A stretch of 57,007 bases of DNA, from contig RPFO01001766.1 in assembly GCA_009746045.1 (NCBI GenBank), positions 1 to 57,007 of the forward strand, given 5' to 3'. A model generated the notes under the pieces. The model did no database searches and was not told where the DNA came from. It saw only the letters and a program-made list of their open reading frames with translations. Origin of the DNA: Mesostigma viride. Lineage: Eukaryota > Streptophyta > Mesostigmatophyceae > Mesostigmatales > Mesostigmataceae. The position numbers were made by a program, and so were the translations under genes. Of this stretch, positions 13,404 through 24,670 are shown piece after piece (the stretch's first letter is position 1; each line of letters begins with the position of its first letter).

Positions 13404-14232
13404 TGCTCTCAAGAATCTCAACTTTGATGGGAGCGACCCCAAGAAATTCACCGGATTCCGAATCAAGGCGGAAGGGCAATTCGACGCCCTCGGATATTCA
13501 GATGTACTAGCTGGAAAGGATCCGATCGTGGTAAAGCAGCAAAAAATTGGTTACGCTGCCCTGATTGCTGGCCTCGACGGCAACGCGCTACTGCATGCCG
13601 CTACGGCCCCCAACAAGTATATGCACGAGGCGTGGACCGTCCTGGTTGACGTCTATGGACGTGACGAAACGACATCCACCCATCAGGCCGCGACACTTGA
13701 GGAACTGCTGTCAGCTGAGCAGATTCCCATGGATTCTGTTCCTGCAAATGTCAATCTCACCGAACGATTGTACCTGCAATATAATAAATTAAGCAACAAT
13801 AAACTCCATGATTCCATCCTGGTGACATCACACCGCCGCAGACTTCCTGCCCAGTATGGCCCCGTCCTGGCGGCGTACAACCTTCCCCCCGACTTGACGT
13901 GGAAAGACTACAAGACCGCCGTCCTGAAAGTGGACGACCATCTGCGTGTGCACCGCGCGGCCCAAGCTGGCAGCTCAGATTCCAGTGCACCAGTGTATCA
14001 TACTGCTGCCTGCCCCCACTGTGCGGGTACTATCGACGAATCAGTCTTCCTCACCAAGGGTGGGAAAGTGCTGACCTGCAAGCACTGCCACCGTACCGGT
14101 CACACTGAGGATCGCTGCTGGTCCAAGAAGGCGGAGAACAAGTCCAAGAAACCTGAGGCGCACTTCACCATGGACGGCGAGCCACTGGCTGACGACGTGG
14201 CAGATGTTCCTGCTGGTTTTTTCATTGAGTAG
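13348..14232 (+). CDS. gag: Gag protein of the gag-only LTR element
   Basis: 294 residues starting MSGGAPAVAREVKES. The N-terminal and central part is Ty1/copia-like Gag: LNFDGSDPKKFTGFRIK, AALIAGLDGNALLHAA, then a helical region with ERLYLQYNKLSN. A zinc knuckle of the form C-x2-C-x4-H-x4-C (CKHCHRTGHTEDRC) lies at about residues 245-258, with a second Cys pair (CPHC) about 23 residues upstream. The C-terminus is acidic and ends shortly before the right LTR. Gag of this type packages element RNA into cytoplasmic particles. The absence of any pol sequence and the intact frame suggest the protein is the element's only retained function and that replication is in trans. Confidence 0.88.
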   Translation: MSGGAPAVAREVKESSVLSALKNLNFDGSDPKKFTGFRIKAEGQFDALGYSDVLAGKDPIVVKQQKIGYAALIAGLDGNALLHAATAPNKYMHEAWTVLVDVYGRDETTSTHQAATLEELLSAEQIPMDSVPANVNLTERLYLQYNKLSNNKLHDSILVTSHRRRLPAQYGPVLAAYNLPPDLTWKDYKTAVLKVDDHLRVHRAAQAGSSDSSAPVYHTAACPHCAGTIDESVFLTKGGKVLTCKHCHRTGHTEDRCWSKKAENKSKKPEAHFTMDGEPLADDVADVPAGFFIE

Positions 14233-14262
14233 CCGGAATACGTGACATGCAGTATGGGGGTG

Positions 14263-15006
14263 TGTCAAATATCTAGCGATGTTTCTCTACTTTTGTCACG
14301 CATTATGTTATCACGCATTATATGCGGGGAAAATTGACGCCGTCAGCTAGGTGTTTATTTACACGACTTGTTGTTGGGTTTGCATCCCTATTAATTGCAC
14401 CCACAGGTCGTTGACTAGTTTAATATCATATACAATGTTTGAGTGTACTAAAATCCGAATGATGTTGCTCGGAATACAGCAAGCGTTACCTGTCAGCACC
14501 GTTACAGGTGCCGTAATTTACATCGGCTCTCTCCGGATCAGATCAGGTCCGCAGTTTGTGGTGCCGCCCTGGAGGCGATAGGACTTTGAGCCTATCAGAC
14601 CACACACACAATGTACCATGATGTGGACAATAGATTACAGGCTGCAAAGTCGTTATTATCTAGTGTTCTTTCCGTGGTTGTAGAGACGCTAAGCTGCAGT
14701 GCCGTCAGATGTAAATCAACGGTGCATAATGCATTAGCCGCCACTACTTTGTGTGCCTAGAGTTGTTTGCTTGCCTAGCCGTGTGTGGCCCCGACCCAGT
14801 GTTGGTCGTGTGACCCTGCCCAGTGTTGGCATTGTCATTTGCCCTGGCCCAGTGTTGGCTATGGTAGACTGCGCCCAGTGTTGGCCGCACCGTGTTTTCC
14901 ACTCTCAGTAAACGTATTTTAATACAAGAAGTCTTTTCCATACACTTGTGCAATATCTGGGTCATAACAGGCAAAAGATCTTTCCTCCGAGCCCCGGTTT
15001 CTGACA
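14263..15006 (+). repeat. Right LTR of the gag-only element
   Basis: Reads the same as the left LTR base for base at an offset of 2021. It is followed directly by the AATAG target duplication. Confidence 0.93.
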
Positions 15007-15320
15007 AATAGAGTCCCCTTCCATGATCATGTGCGTGATCTGGTTATGATTTTCATCTATGGCGTGTGTGGCCACATCGTGTATTTACAACTTTCTAGCC
15101 ATGGATAACTAGGTAACCATAAATTGGTTACCATGATAACTAGGTAAAAACGTGTTGGTTTCAGAATACATGTGATCGCTGCATTGTCATCTACAATGTA
15201 CAAATCAATCACGGATTTCGGGGCTACGGATTTCGGGGCTAAGTTTTTGTGGGTAGAGATTGGCAAGGGTGTCTTTATCTTGCCACTTGGTCACTTGGTG
15301 TGCATTACGTCTGTTCTTGC

Positions 15321-15631
15321 GTTGGAGTCAAAAAACTGTCCGTGTGTGGTGGTGGACTTTTCCTCACGGGCAGTCGCCATATGTCATACAAGCACTTGTT
15401 CGGCGTACCACTAGCTCATGTATGTCACCATTGTAATTTTGCGTTGTAACAGCATTTCTCGGAGCCAACGGCCGTTGGACTCAAAAAACTGACCGTGTGT
15501 GGTGGTGGACTTTTCCTCACGGGCAGTCGCCATATGTCATACAAGCACTTGTTCGGCGTACCACTAGCTCGTGGATGTCACCATTGTAATTTTGAGTTGT
15601 AACAGCATTTCTCGGAGCCAACGGCCGTTGG
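15321..15631 (+). repeat. 153-bp tandem repeat, two units plus a partial
   Basis: GTTGGA followed by (C/G)TCAAAAAACTG recurs at 15321 and 15474 with a diverged third start at 15627, a period of 153. Each unit contains GGTGGTGGACTTTTCCTCAC and GGCGTACCACTAGCTC. The palindrome CCAACGGCCGTTGG sits at the unit boundary in the second and third starts but not the first. Confidence 0.8.
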
Positions 15632-17183
15632 ACTTCGAAAAACTGATAGCCTTGTCTGAAGGTGTGTGCGTGAATGGCACATGTGCATCGTCGGGGGGAG
15701 TTTTCTCAAGAGCCACATGTGGTAGTGTAAGGTGGGCATGCTTAGTGCGTACGGGTGGGAGGGACAAGAGGTGCAGAAGTTGACGGCTTTTGACCTTGGG
15801 AAATGACACGGCACACATAAGACAACAAAGTGATAATTTTAATGTCTTTACTGGTGTACTGTCAATTTCTCCGAGCCAACGGCCGTTGGACTCTCGAAAC
15901 TCTCCTGTCTACAAAGTGTGTGCGTGCGATGGCACTTGTTCCATGTGCCGGGGGGGGGTGAGAAATCTGTCGTTCATTAATTTGTGCCTCGTCGGGGTGG
16001 GCATGCATGAATTTGTGCCTCGTCGGGGTGGACATGCATGAAAGCATTTTCATTGGTACTCGGGGTTCAATATTTTTGTCTTGCTGTTGAAACGTCGACG
16101 TGCTCTTCTCCTGCTCTTTTTTTTTCCTACTCAACGGCCGTTGGTGCTTTTAAACTTGCCCAGCGTTATGACTAGGATGCCCTTCTTTACTGCTAGCCAC
16201 CGCCCCTTGTGTACAATGCTAGAATTAGGCCGGGGTAATGGTACACGTCCACCGCGTCCCCAGTGCAAGGTTCGTGAATGCGCTGGTTCGTAAAAAATTC
16301 GGCACTTGGAAGGTTCGAACACCTGACCCCACTTTCGTTATTTCAACATGCCCTGAACGAAAAAGCTGCGTAAAGGATACATTAACCGTTCCCTGTTATT
16401 CTTGATTATATTGCGATATCATGGTTGGTGGTCCGTACTTGCCAACTGCACTTGCAAACTGACTGACTGACTGCCTCCGTTACGCACTTGCGTGTGTTTC
16501 CGTACTTGCCAACTGAACTTGCAAACTGACTGAATGACTGCCTCCGTTACGACTAACAAGTGAACGACGAGTGAGCTACTAAAGTTTTGTTCAGTTCATT
16601 GTGTCTATATGTACATAGCCGTTTCTTCAAAACCGTTGCGTGGATACCTTGATTCTGGGTTCGCTGATACTTGTTTCCCATTTTAAATCTCCCGTCCATA
16701 ATTGGATACATGTAATGTAGGAGGATACCCACTTGCCCGAAATCCGCGTAACGGGTGATTAGTACTGCTGTAAGCGGAACCACAGACAAATCTGTCTAAC
16801 GGGCTAACATTATTGTCCTTCATGTACTGGTTTTTGCACGCAGGACGCCATTCGCAACACCGCCTGACGGAGTCGGATGGACCGGACGTGCGTGAGGCTG
16901 CTGTTCACAGTCGTGAAGTTGGCAGACATTAATATCAACACGGTCACGAGAATTCGTCCAGAGAATAATTGATGCTTGTGACGTGCTCGACGGCTGCGAT
17001 GACCGAGATGATGCGTGTAGTGCACAGCGTCCGAGACGTCGCGACACCCGTGGCTGTCCTGTTGATGCGAACGCACGGTGACGAGACGGAGCCCATTATA
17101 TAGGTGGATTACAAGTTAGAACGGCCCTCGCGGTTGCACTGTTTAATCGCGAACGTGGATTTTGCGGAGCCGACGGCCGTTGG
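15465..17183. repeat. Five dispersed copies of a CCAACGGCCGTTGG palindrome
   Basis: Perfect 14-bp palindromes at 15465-15478, 15618-15631 and 15876-15889. A 12-bp core (CAACGGCCGTTG) is at 16132-16143 and a one-mismatch copy (CCGACGGCCGTTGG) at 17170-17183. Most are preceded by GGAG or CGAG, giving GAGCCAACGGCCGTTGGA. The flanks around the last three copies differ, so they are not simply part of the 153-bp tandem unit. Confidence 0.8.
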
Positions 17184-17650
17184 GGATTGGAAATCTGATG
17201 ATATCGGGGCTGCGCACGACATCGAGGAACTGGGGATCGACGTAGGTCTACAGGCTCACTTGTCCGTCAACATGTATGGCCTCGCTTGACTGTCATCATC
17301 TTGACATGTACATAACTAGTTCATATACCATGCATTTGACACTGCCTGCACGTGGATTTTCCAGACATACATTGAGGGTAATTATAACTCGAAAGCACTA
17401 CGTACGATTGAGACGTCCGGTCGTAGAGCAGATGCACTGGAGCTTTCTGATCTTCCAATTGATGGGTCTGTAATTATGTAAGATATTCAGATATCGCGAT
17501 GACTCGAGCATCGATGCATGGAATGTAATAATGTATTTCATTCAATTATACATCCAATTTAACTCCGCAATTGAGGGGCACACATGTCCATCAGCCCGAG
17601 ACAACATTTCCCAAGTAATTTTCGATTAGTGATTTAGTGTGGGCCTCCCC

Positions 17651-18532
17651 GTATGTGCACAGCAGGAAGTACTTTTACCTAGGGAAAAGACCCCCTTTCT
17701 CCTTCATGCCTAAGGCATGCCACAGTAGCAATCGGGCACGATAAACGATCCGGCAAGGTCTGCATGTGGGTGCAATAAGACCCGCGTGAACATATCAAAA
17801 TAAGGAGCGAGTGGACACGTGTGTAGTACTCCTACACACAGATCTCGAGTGATTTATCTAGTACCAAATCCGAAAGGCTTGCATCACTCCCCGGAAAGGA
17901 GAACTTTTGCGGATGACTGTAGGTGTAAGTTAGCGATGCCATGGTAACCGGAGACGTCCGTCCTATAGTCAGCGAAAGTTGGTGCGAGAGGTCCCCAGTT
18001 CGATTACGGTCGGATTCATTTGCAGATCGCGTTTTTCCGCGTTTTCCGCGGCCCGGCCCTGAACGCAAACGGTTTTCACCTTTGCGGAGTGCCTGATCAG
18101 AATATCAAAATAAGGAGCGTACGTGGGCAAGGAAGCTAATTATAGCCAGGACGTAGCATGGCTGGCTGTACAGAGGCTACTACTAAGCTAAGGCTGTGGC
18201 TGGTTTACCGTGCGACGTTAGCGGTGCACGTGACTAGGTATGGTGGCAAGGCTAGGCAAACATTGTATAGGCGTGGCTGCCATGCATGGCAGCACTAGTG
18301 ACTACCAATTTTTAGCTAGGGCTATTCTAGCCCGCAGGGGGCGTCCACATCTTGTGGTTGATCATCAGGTCCCCGCCCCTCCAGTACAACTAATTGGGCT
18401 TCTGGGGTTCCTGCTTGTGGCGGAGGCCATTCCGGCCACAGGTCGCGGCGCTGCTGCTGCTGAGCGGGGGTCAGGTTATCATCGTCCAGGTGAGGTGACT
18501 CGTGCAATTACCTCTTGCGACGAGAAAGGAAG
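17651..18532 (-). repeat. Left arm of an inverted pair of dispersed repeats
   Basis: Reverse complement of this segment aligns with 22520-23060. Shared landmarks include the AAAGACCCCCTTTCTCCTTC end, ATAAGACCCGCGTGA, GGACGTAGCATGGCTG, GCGGTGCACGTGACTA and GGCTATTCTAGCCCGCAGGG. The arms are diverged by substitutions and small indels. The left arm is interrupted by a retroposon at 17810-18101. Both arms contain a coding-like stretch with LTPAQQQ and a DAPCGLE/TPPCGLE ending, so the repeat may descend from a transposon gene that I cannot identify. Confidence 0.75.
17792..18119 (+). mobile_element. Retroposon (SINE-like), copy A, with 18-bp target duplication
   Basis: The body (17810-18101, about 292 bp) is flanked by the direct repeat ATATCAAAATAAGGAGCG at 17792-17809 and 18102-18119. 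The related right arm (about 22906-22930, inverted) has only one version of this target and no insert, so it serves as an empty site. The body recurs at 34120-34412 and, truncated, at 33855-34004. It contains CCCCAGTTCGATTACGGT, close to a Pol III B box, but this lies about 190 bp into the element rather than near its start, so a standard tRNA-headed SINE is not proven. A long target duplication is typical of LINE-driven target-primed insertion. Confidence 0.78.
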
Positions 18533-20130
18533 TCATGAATGAATTAATCAATCAATGAATGAATGATCGAATGAATGAATGATCGAATTAATTAAACACG
18601 TGCTCCTGGTGGGGATCGAGTCATGTCCAGAGCAATAACCCCAATGGAGGGATGGATGGATGAATGCAAAACGGATCGAGCCATTACCCCGATGGATATG
18701 ATGACATCATGGCAGACAGCCACGAGCCGCGAGCCACTAGGTAGCCATATGGCTGACGGCGGAGCTCATAACTTTCACGTTTGGCCGGGTACCAAATTTG
18801 GCCGCGAATATCACAATCGCTTCGTCTTTCTAAGACACACACACTGCTATATTTTCCCGAAGCCATCACGCAATGAATATTATGACGAGCAAACGCTTGG
18901 CTGCGCAACGCAGCCTGGCGGCTGCGCTGAGCCAAGAAAATTCGCCTGCAGCTCTGGATGTAGTTGGATCGACCGCCCGGCCTGTCAGGCAGCGGTGACA
19001 CTACTCAAGCGTTAGTAGTGCACTTGGCTCCTGCGGCCTCGCCCTCGGCATCGCCTGATCCCAAACGCAGTCGCCCAGCTCAGAATGGCCAGCGCCCAAC
19101 AGAACTGCGCTTTCGCCCCCAACCCGGCCTTCAAAGTCGACCGTGGCCACGACTTGACCAACATGGCCCCGAGCAGTGCCATGCACTGCATCTTCAACGG
19201 GGACTACGCCTTGCTTTACGGATCTGTGCATCCATCTCCATGAGCCTCAACCGCCTCATCCATCCAGACGGCACCTGGATGAGCACCAACTTTTTGTTCG
19301 GTTGCATGCGCCCGGCCCCAACTGTAGCACACCATTCAGACTCTGCTCCCGATCCTCATGTGCCCTGACTGATGGCGATGGAGATCTCCAGGGGCTCCTT
19401 CCATTTCCGCACCCACGGCCTCCGCTATCTCCTTATAATTAAGGAGGCCCTCGAGCAGCACGTGACTCCCCTCGCTGCACTCTGCAGATGTGGCAGCAAT
19501 GGGCAGAGCTCTTGCTGGCTGCTGAGCTCCCCGGCCCCTTTCCACCTCTGCCACCTTCACCTCCACCCTCCTCGCCTCCACAGTCCACCGCCACCACCGC
19601 ATCCAATACGCCGCCATCACCGCCCAGCGCGCTCCTTGACATCGACAAGCGCCGAGCGATCCACGACAACGCCATCGCCATTGAGTGCCTGCAAAACACC
19701 GCAGGCCTCACCGCCATGCAGGCAGGCGCGGTGAAGGACATTGCCGCCCAGCCAGCACCTGCTGGCCCAGCCGACGATCGATGCTCCTCCCACCCAGACC
19801 TGGTCGGATCGACATCATGCAGTGCTGAAGCACCACACCACCTTTTTTACGGCTTTACCGCCTCCACCATCGCGGTGCACAGCTTGAGCAAGCAACAAAC
19901 GCTCGACCTCCCGACGCGAGGAGGCCGACATCACCAAGCGCAGGGCTATAACGTTCGTCATCGTCACGTACTGAGACCAGCCGGCAAAATTAAATTAAAT
20001 TATAACATGACTCCGTTGGGAGATCATGTTACCCATATTCCCGTGGATGGATGGGGGGCCCGGGACAAAGCCGCGAAACCGAACTAATCTAATAACTCTA
20101 ATCGAATCTAGTTCTAAAACCCTACCTAAA
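18533..20130. other. GC-rich degenerate tract with coding-like fragments, unrecognised
   Basis: 18540-18600 is a short TGAA/ATTA-rich tract. From about 19000 to 19980 the plus strand is GC-rich and coding-like across shifting frames: a proline-rich stretch near 19520-19620, then LLDIDKRRAIHDNAIAIE at about 19635, and ITKRRAITFVIVTY in another frame near 19930. Stops and frame changes make it a decayed gene or transposon ORF. It ends in an ATTAAATTAAATTA tail at about 19990, followed by a dispersed motif ACTCCGTTGGGAG. I do not recognise the family. Confidence 0.4.
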
Positions 20131-20134
20131 TATT

Positions 20135-21935
20135 CTACTCAGCAAAGCGCCCCTTCGGACGCTTGGGGGGAGGGGGCTTGCCCACAGGGACGGGCGTATG
20201 AGCCTGGACAATGGTCTTCCACCTCTTCTTGTCCTGCATAGCAGTCCAAGCAAGAGAGAGGGAGTGAATGCGATGTTCAAACTGCGCTGGGACCAGGAGG
20301 TCAGCCATCAACTGCTCAGTGGGTAGCTAGTCTAGGTCATGACATGTTTGCCTACCTTCTTAGGAATGTCCTTGGGGCCAGGCCAGGTCAGGATATGCCG
20401 CCCTGGCTGGCCCAGCCGCTGGGGGCCGGCCGGCCAGACCGAGGTCGGTGTCTACCTGGCTGGTGCGAGCAAGATCAGTCCTACGAATGCACTATCCTAC
20501 GCTGTCTAATCTCGTCCGAAATGCGAGGCATGCCCTGGTACAAAGATTCTAAAGACCTATGCGTGGAAAACCCTACATTCAGGGCCTGACGGAGCATCCT
20601 GTAGTTACCGTGCCGTTTAGCTTGGCCGCCAGCGTGTCGATCCGTGAGCGCCCATGCCTCGGCGCGCGCCATACGTGAGCACCGTGAGGACCAGGACCTT
20701 GAGGAGCATGCGCTTGCGGTGCTCGCCAAGGGCCTTCGAGCGCCAGTAGGTTTTGAGCGAACGATGCCGAGCCCACCAGGCCAGGTCGATGCGGGTGTCC
20801 ATATCGGCGGCGGTGTCAGGAAGCATGCTCCCCAGCAGTGTAAAGCGATCACGAAACGGGACCTCCGTCCCGTCTAGCAGCCGTGGCAGCGGCGGGCGAC
20901 TGGAAGCCCCAATCACCATAGCCTCAGTTTTGACACTAATCTCCAACCCCACCGCCCGCGCCTCCAAGCCCAGACAGTCCAGCCAGGTCTGAATGTGCTC
21001 GGGTCACGCGATGAGGGTGGTGTCGTCCGCATAAATCAGGTCGGCCAGGCGGTAGCCAGTGCTAACCCCGCCTGGCCCGCCATGCTCGCGCTCGTTAAGG
21101 ATGTCCAAGCCAGGCTCGAACCCCTTAAGAGCAGTAAAGCGCGCACGTGCCCGGTGCATGAGGTGATCCACGACAATAATGAACAGATATGGGGACAGGA
21201 CACAACGTACCTTGCCAGACCCCGTGGTGATCAAGGGGGAATGGTGGGGTGGTGCCTTCCGCAGTCCGCACTACTGCCTGTGAGCCCTCATACATGCAGT
21301 CGACGAATGGCAGCTAGCAATAAACGCTGGTCACTGGTACCCGATCCCGAGCTAGGATGGCCCAAAGAGCCTCCCAGAGGACCGTGTCAAAGGCCTTGAT
21401 ATAGTCAACAAAAATGAAGACCAGCGGCAAAGTGTCAGGGCAAAGGCGACGCACCTCCTCAGCCATCAACCGGCACGTGACAAACACAGCCATGACAGTG
21501 TTACGACCACGACGGAAACCCATCTGAGACTCACCCATCAGTGCATGCATGCAGGTGTGGGTCAAGCGCGGCGCGGAGCCGGTGCAGCATCATCATGCAC
21601 ATGAAGACCTTCAGCGCAGCGCTCTGGAGGCACACACCCCGATAGTTACCGGGGTCAGCAGTAGAGCCCTTCTTGTACAACATGACTCGGATCGGGCCGT
21701 CCGCCACTCAGCAGGCGGAGGCTCATCCGAGAGCTGGACACGGTTGCAGAACGCCAGCAGAAGCTCCCTCACCGCGCAAGGTCAGGGGTCTTCAGCAACA
21801 CAGCCGAAACTGTGGTCGGCACCGACCGCCGCGTCGTACCGCAGGCGAGCAAGGGTGCCGTCCAATTCCTTCAAAGTGAAGGGGTGGACGGCGCCGTCGG
21901 TGGCGACTAGGCAGCCCTCCTGCAAGGCGGGTTAG
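20135..21935 (-). pseudogene. Degenerate LINE reverse transcriptase
   Basis: On the minus strand, scattered over three frames, are the ordered blocks of a non-LTR reverse transcriptase: GNYRGVCLQSAALKVF (near 21640), SQMGFRRGRNT and FIFVDYIKAFDTVLWEAL (21380-21530), CVLSPYLFIIVVDHLM and then LADLIYADDTTLIA with the catalytic YADD (21010-21210), GLEISVKTEAMVIG, LGSMLPDTAADMDTRIDL and LLKVLVLTVLTYGA (20680-20940), and a C-terminal DKKRWKTIVQAHTPVP with a stop at 20135. Frameshifts separate most blocks and no endonuclease or ORF1 was found upstream, so it is a 5'-truncated dead copy. Confidence 0.85.
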
Positions 21936-22519
21936 TAGGACTCCGAATCTCTTGCACCATATGCATTATGACATTCTTACCCCCATGCAACTCACATGGT
22001 GAGCTGCGGATGTCGGCTAGCTGCCCGCCTTTCCCGCGCGCGGGGCAAGGCTAGCTAGGCTCCCGTGCTAGCTCCGATCCTCACCTTTGACTACATGGGG
22101 GATAATAAACTTCTTAATAATATATAGCTAAGTTTCTTAAGTATTAACGCCGCAATCTTGATGCTCGCGAGGACTTCCTACACGCTGGACAACGACTTGA
22201 CCCTCAGACCCTGGCACAGCAACAGCGGCGACGGGAGCTATGGCGACCCGCTATACCTCCAGCGCTCCCGCAGTCCGCATGGGGGAAACCCTTATACTGC
22301 ATGGAGGGGGACGGTCATCCACGTCATCGACCACAAGCCCTGGCAGGCGCCCCCTGCCACCCCAGAAAACCCAGTCCGGCTAGGGAATATATAGTAGCAG
22401 TAACTTGTAGATTAGTCAGGCTTAGCTTCGACGTACCACTCACGGGCCGGACAAGGCGGCTTCCCCACCAGTCCTGCTCACCTTCCCCTCCCCTGATGAG
22501 GACAACTAAGCAGCGGTTC

Positions 22520-23060
22520 CTTTCTTGTCGCAAGAGGTTTCACGACCTCACATGGACGCAGGACGACGACCTGACCCCCGCTCAGCAGCAGCACCTGTGG
22601 CCGGAATACCTCCGCCACAAACAGGATCCCCAGAAGCCCAAGGTGTACTGGAGGGGCGGGGACTTGATGATCAACCACAACATATGGACGCCCCCCTGCG
22701 GGCTAGAATAGCCCTTGTAATCATTAGTAGTCACTGCCGCCAAGGCAGCCATGCCTAGAATGTTTGCCTAGCCTTGCCACCATACCTAGTCAGTAGTCAC
22801 GTGCACCGCTAACGCACGGTACACAACCAGCCATAGCCGTAGCTTAGCCCGGCCTAGCTCGTACAGACAGCCATGCTACGTCCTTGCTATGCTTCGTTTG
22901 CTTGCCCACGCTCCTTGATATGATATGCTCACGCGGGTCTTATTGCACCCACAGAATTTGCCGGATCATCCATCGTGTCCGATTGCTGCTACGGCATGCC
23001 TCTGCCGGCATGAAGGAGAAAGGGGGTCTCTGCCCTTTCTTCCTGTTGTGCACATAAAGT
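22520..23060 (+). repeat. Right arm of the inverted dispersed-repeat pair
   Basis: Inverted relative of 17651-18532 without the retroposon insertion. It contains a 136-codon ORF ending WTPPCGLE whose last third corresponds to a coding-like stretch in the other arm, but no known domain is visible. 21936-22519 between the LINE and this arm has no recognised feature. Confidence 0.7.
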
Positions 23061-23423
23061 ATCCGGTGCTCCGTGACTCCCCAACGGGAGCACGTGTCTA
23101 ATTAGTTAATGGTATCCTTTGACATAATATTATAGCTCCTGATTTCTCTCTGAGACGCACCACTTGCGCATGCCAGCTCAGCCGCCGGGTCATCCACTTG
23201 CATGCATGCATGCCGCATGGCATATTGCACCCGTACAGTAGTTGCTCTCCCGACCGGTGAGCCTGCGGCCTGCCTTGCCAAGGTAACAAGAGAAGGGGGG
23301 CCGGGCCGGGTCCCGCGCTGTGCATTGAAAAATCTTGCTGCACATGCACTGAAAACAGGGATCTACATGAAAGGTACCTACTAAAAAAGTCAGTACCCTG
23401 TGACGGAACCCGACGGAGGCGCG

Positions 23424-23822
23424 TGAATGAATGAATGAATGAATGAACGAACGAACGAACGAACGAACGAACGAACGAACGAACGAACGAACGAACGAAC
23501 GAACGAACGAACGAACGAACGAACGAACGAACGAACGAACGAACGAACGAACGAACGAACGAACGAACGAACGAACGAACGAACGAACGAACGAACGAAC
23601 GAACGAACGAACGAACGAACGAACGAACGAACGAACGAACGAACGAACGAACGAACGAACGAACGAACGAACGAACGAACGAACGAACGAACGAACGAAC
23701 GAACGAACGAACGAACGAACGAACGAACGAACGAACGAACGAACGAACGAACGAACGAACGAACGAACGACAGACGCACGCACGCACGCACGCACGGACG
23801 GACGGACGGACGGACGAATGAA
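23424..23822 (+). repeat. Tetranucleotide microsatellite, six TGAA then ~80 CGAA units
   Basis: 23424-23447 is TGAA repeats, 23448-23770 is uninterrupted CGAA, then short CGCA and CGGA tracts to 23822. The long Asn-Glu-Arg-Thr and Ser-Phe-Val-Arg ORFs across it are artefacts of a 4-bp unit without stops. 23061-23423 and 23823-24670 show no gene. Confidence 0.97.
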
Positions 23823-24670
23823 TAAAATGAATGCATTTGTGTATACATATACATGGCAAATTTGACAAGAAATGTCAGTCGCGATAATCGATGACAGATG
23901 AAAGGAAAAGGGTGCTTGAATATTTAAATGTGTGATTTTATCACGCAGCTGCGTGTCCGAGGGCCGAGGCACGTGTTCCCAGGCCGGCCGGCTCCCAGCC
24001 CGAGCATGCATGTGCTGCTCACATGTTTCATATCAAAAGTTGTATACTTAGAGCAACGCAGTGCAGGTGACTGTGCATGCATGCGTGCATGCATGCCCAT
24101 GCAGGTCCATGCATAATGGGCATGGCCATTGTACTACATTGTCTACCAGCATACACATGGCGATATGCTGTGAAGATAAGATACAGCAGGCCTCTTATTT
24201 AGAGCATGTGCAGGGCTCACCACCAGCCACATACGTGAGTGCAAACAACACAGCATACAGGGGCGCTTTAGAAAATGGCTTGCCGCTCTGCAGGTGGATA
24301 GTGAATGGTGCTGCTGTATGCTCATGCATAGCTGCAGTAGACCTTGGCCTCATGTCCTATGCTCTGAGTGCACATGTCTAACTATGAACGCATGCCATCG
24401 TGAAAAGAGGGCACACAGGACAGCTATCCTTTGAATCCTGTAGTGCGGTGACCATGCCCTAGAATCCCGGCAAGTCTCTGGCCATTGCTAGCCGGATGGA
24501 CACGGCGGCTCCACCGCCCTGGGAGATCACAGGGTTCTTCTTACATGCCTTCAAGCTTTGTCTCACCCTGCCAGGGGTGGCGACAGTCACAGCAAAATGT
24601 GGAGTCCACCATAACATTATCGTGCAGGAAAGAAGTGTCCACCCGCGCAAAACCCGCATCGAAGGGCGAC

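Larger units (their letters stand above)
12242..15006 (+). mobile_element. Intact gag-only (TR-GAG-like) LTR retrotransposon
   Basis: Two 744-bp direct repeats, identical by eye, start TGTCA and end TGACA (12242-12985 and 14263-15006). They are flanked by the same 5 bases, AATAG, at 12237-12241 and 15007-15011: a target-site duplication. Directly after the left LTR comes TGGTATCGAGTAGCGAG, which resembles a primer-binding site for the 3' end of initiator tRNA-Met. A purine-rich ATGGGGGTG lies just before the right LTR. The 1,277-bp interior holds only a gag gene and an upstream ORF; there is no protease, integrase, reverse transcriptase or RNase H. The layout matches the terminal-repeat-with-GAG class known in plants, which must borrow enzymes from a partner. 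Identical LTRs imply recent insertion. Confidence 0.93.
15007..17650. other. Gene-free stretch with tandem and palindromic repeats
   Basis: No convincing exon was found. The stretch holds a 153-bp tandem repeat (about 15321-15630), five copies of a CCAACGGCCGTTGG-type palindrome, a 32-bp tandem duplication near 15979-16042 (AATTTGTGCCTCGTCGGGGT), and a 68-bp tandem duplication at about 16430-16552 containing CCGTACTTGCCAACTG. ORFs of 60-90 codons in both strands have no recognisable content. Confidence 0.6.

Noticed and set aside
23098-23868. Ser-Phe-Val-Arg and Asn-Glu-Arg-Thr repeat proteins
   Set aside because: Products of the CGAA tetranucleotide, open in all frames because the unit lacks stops.
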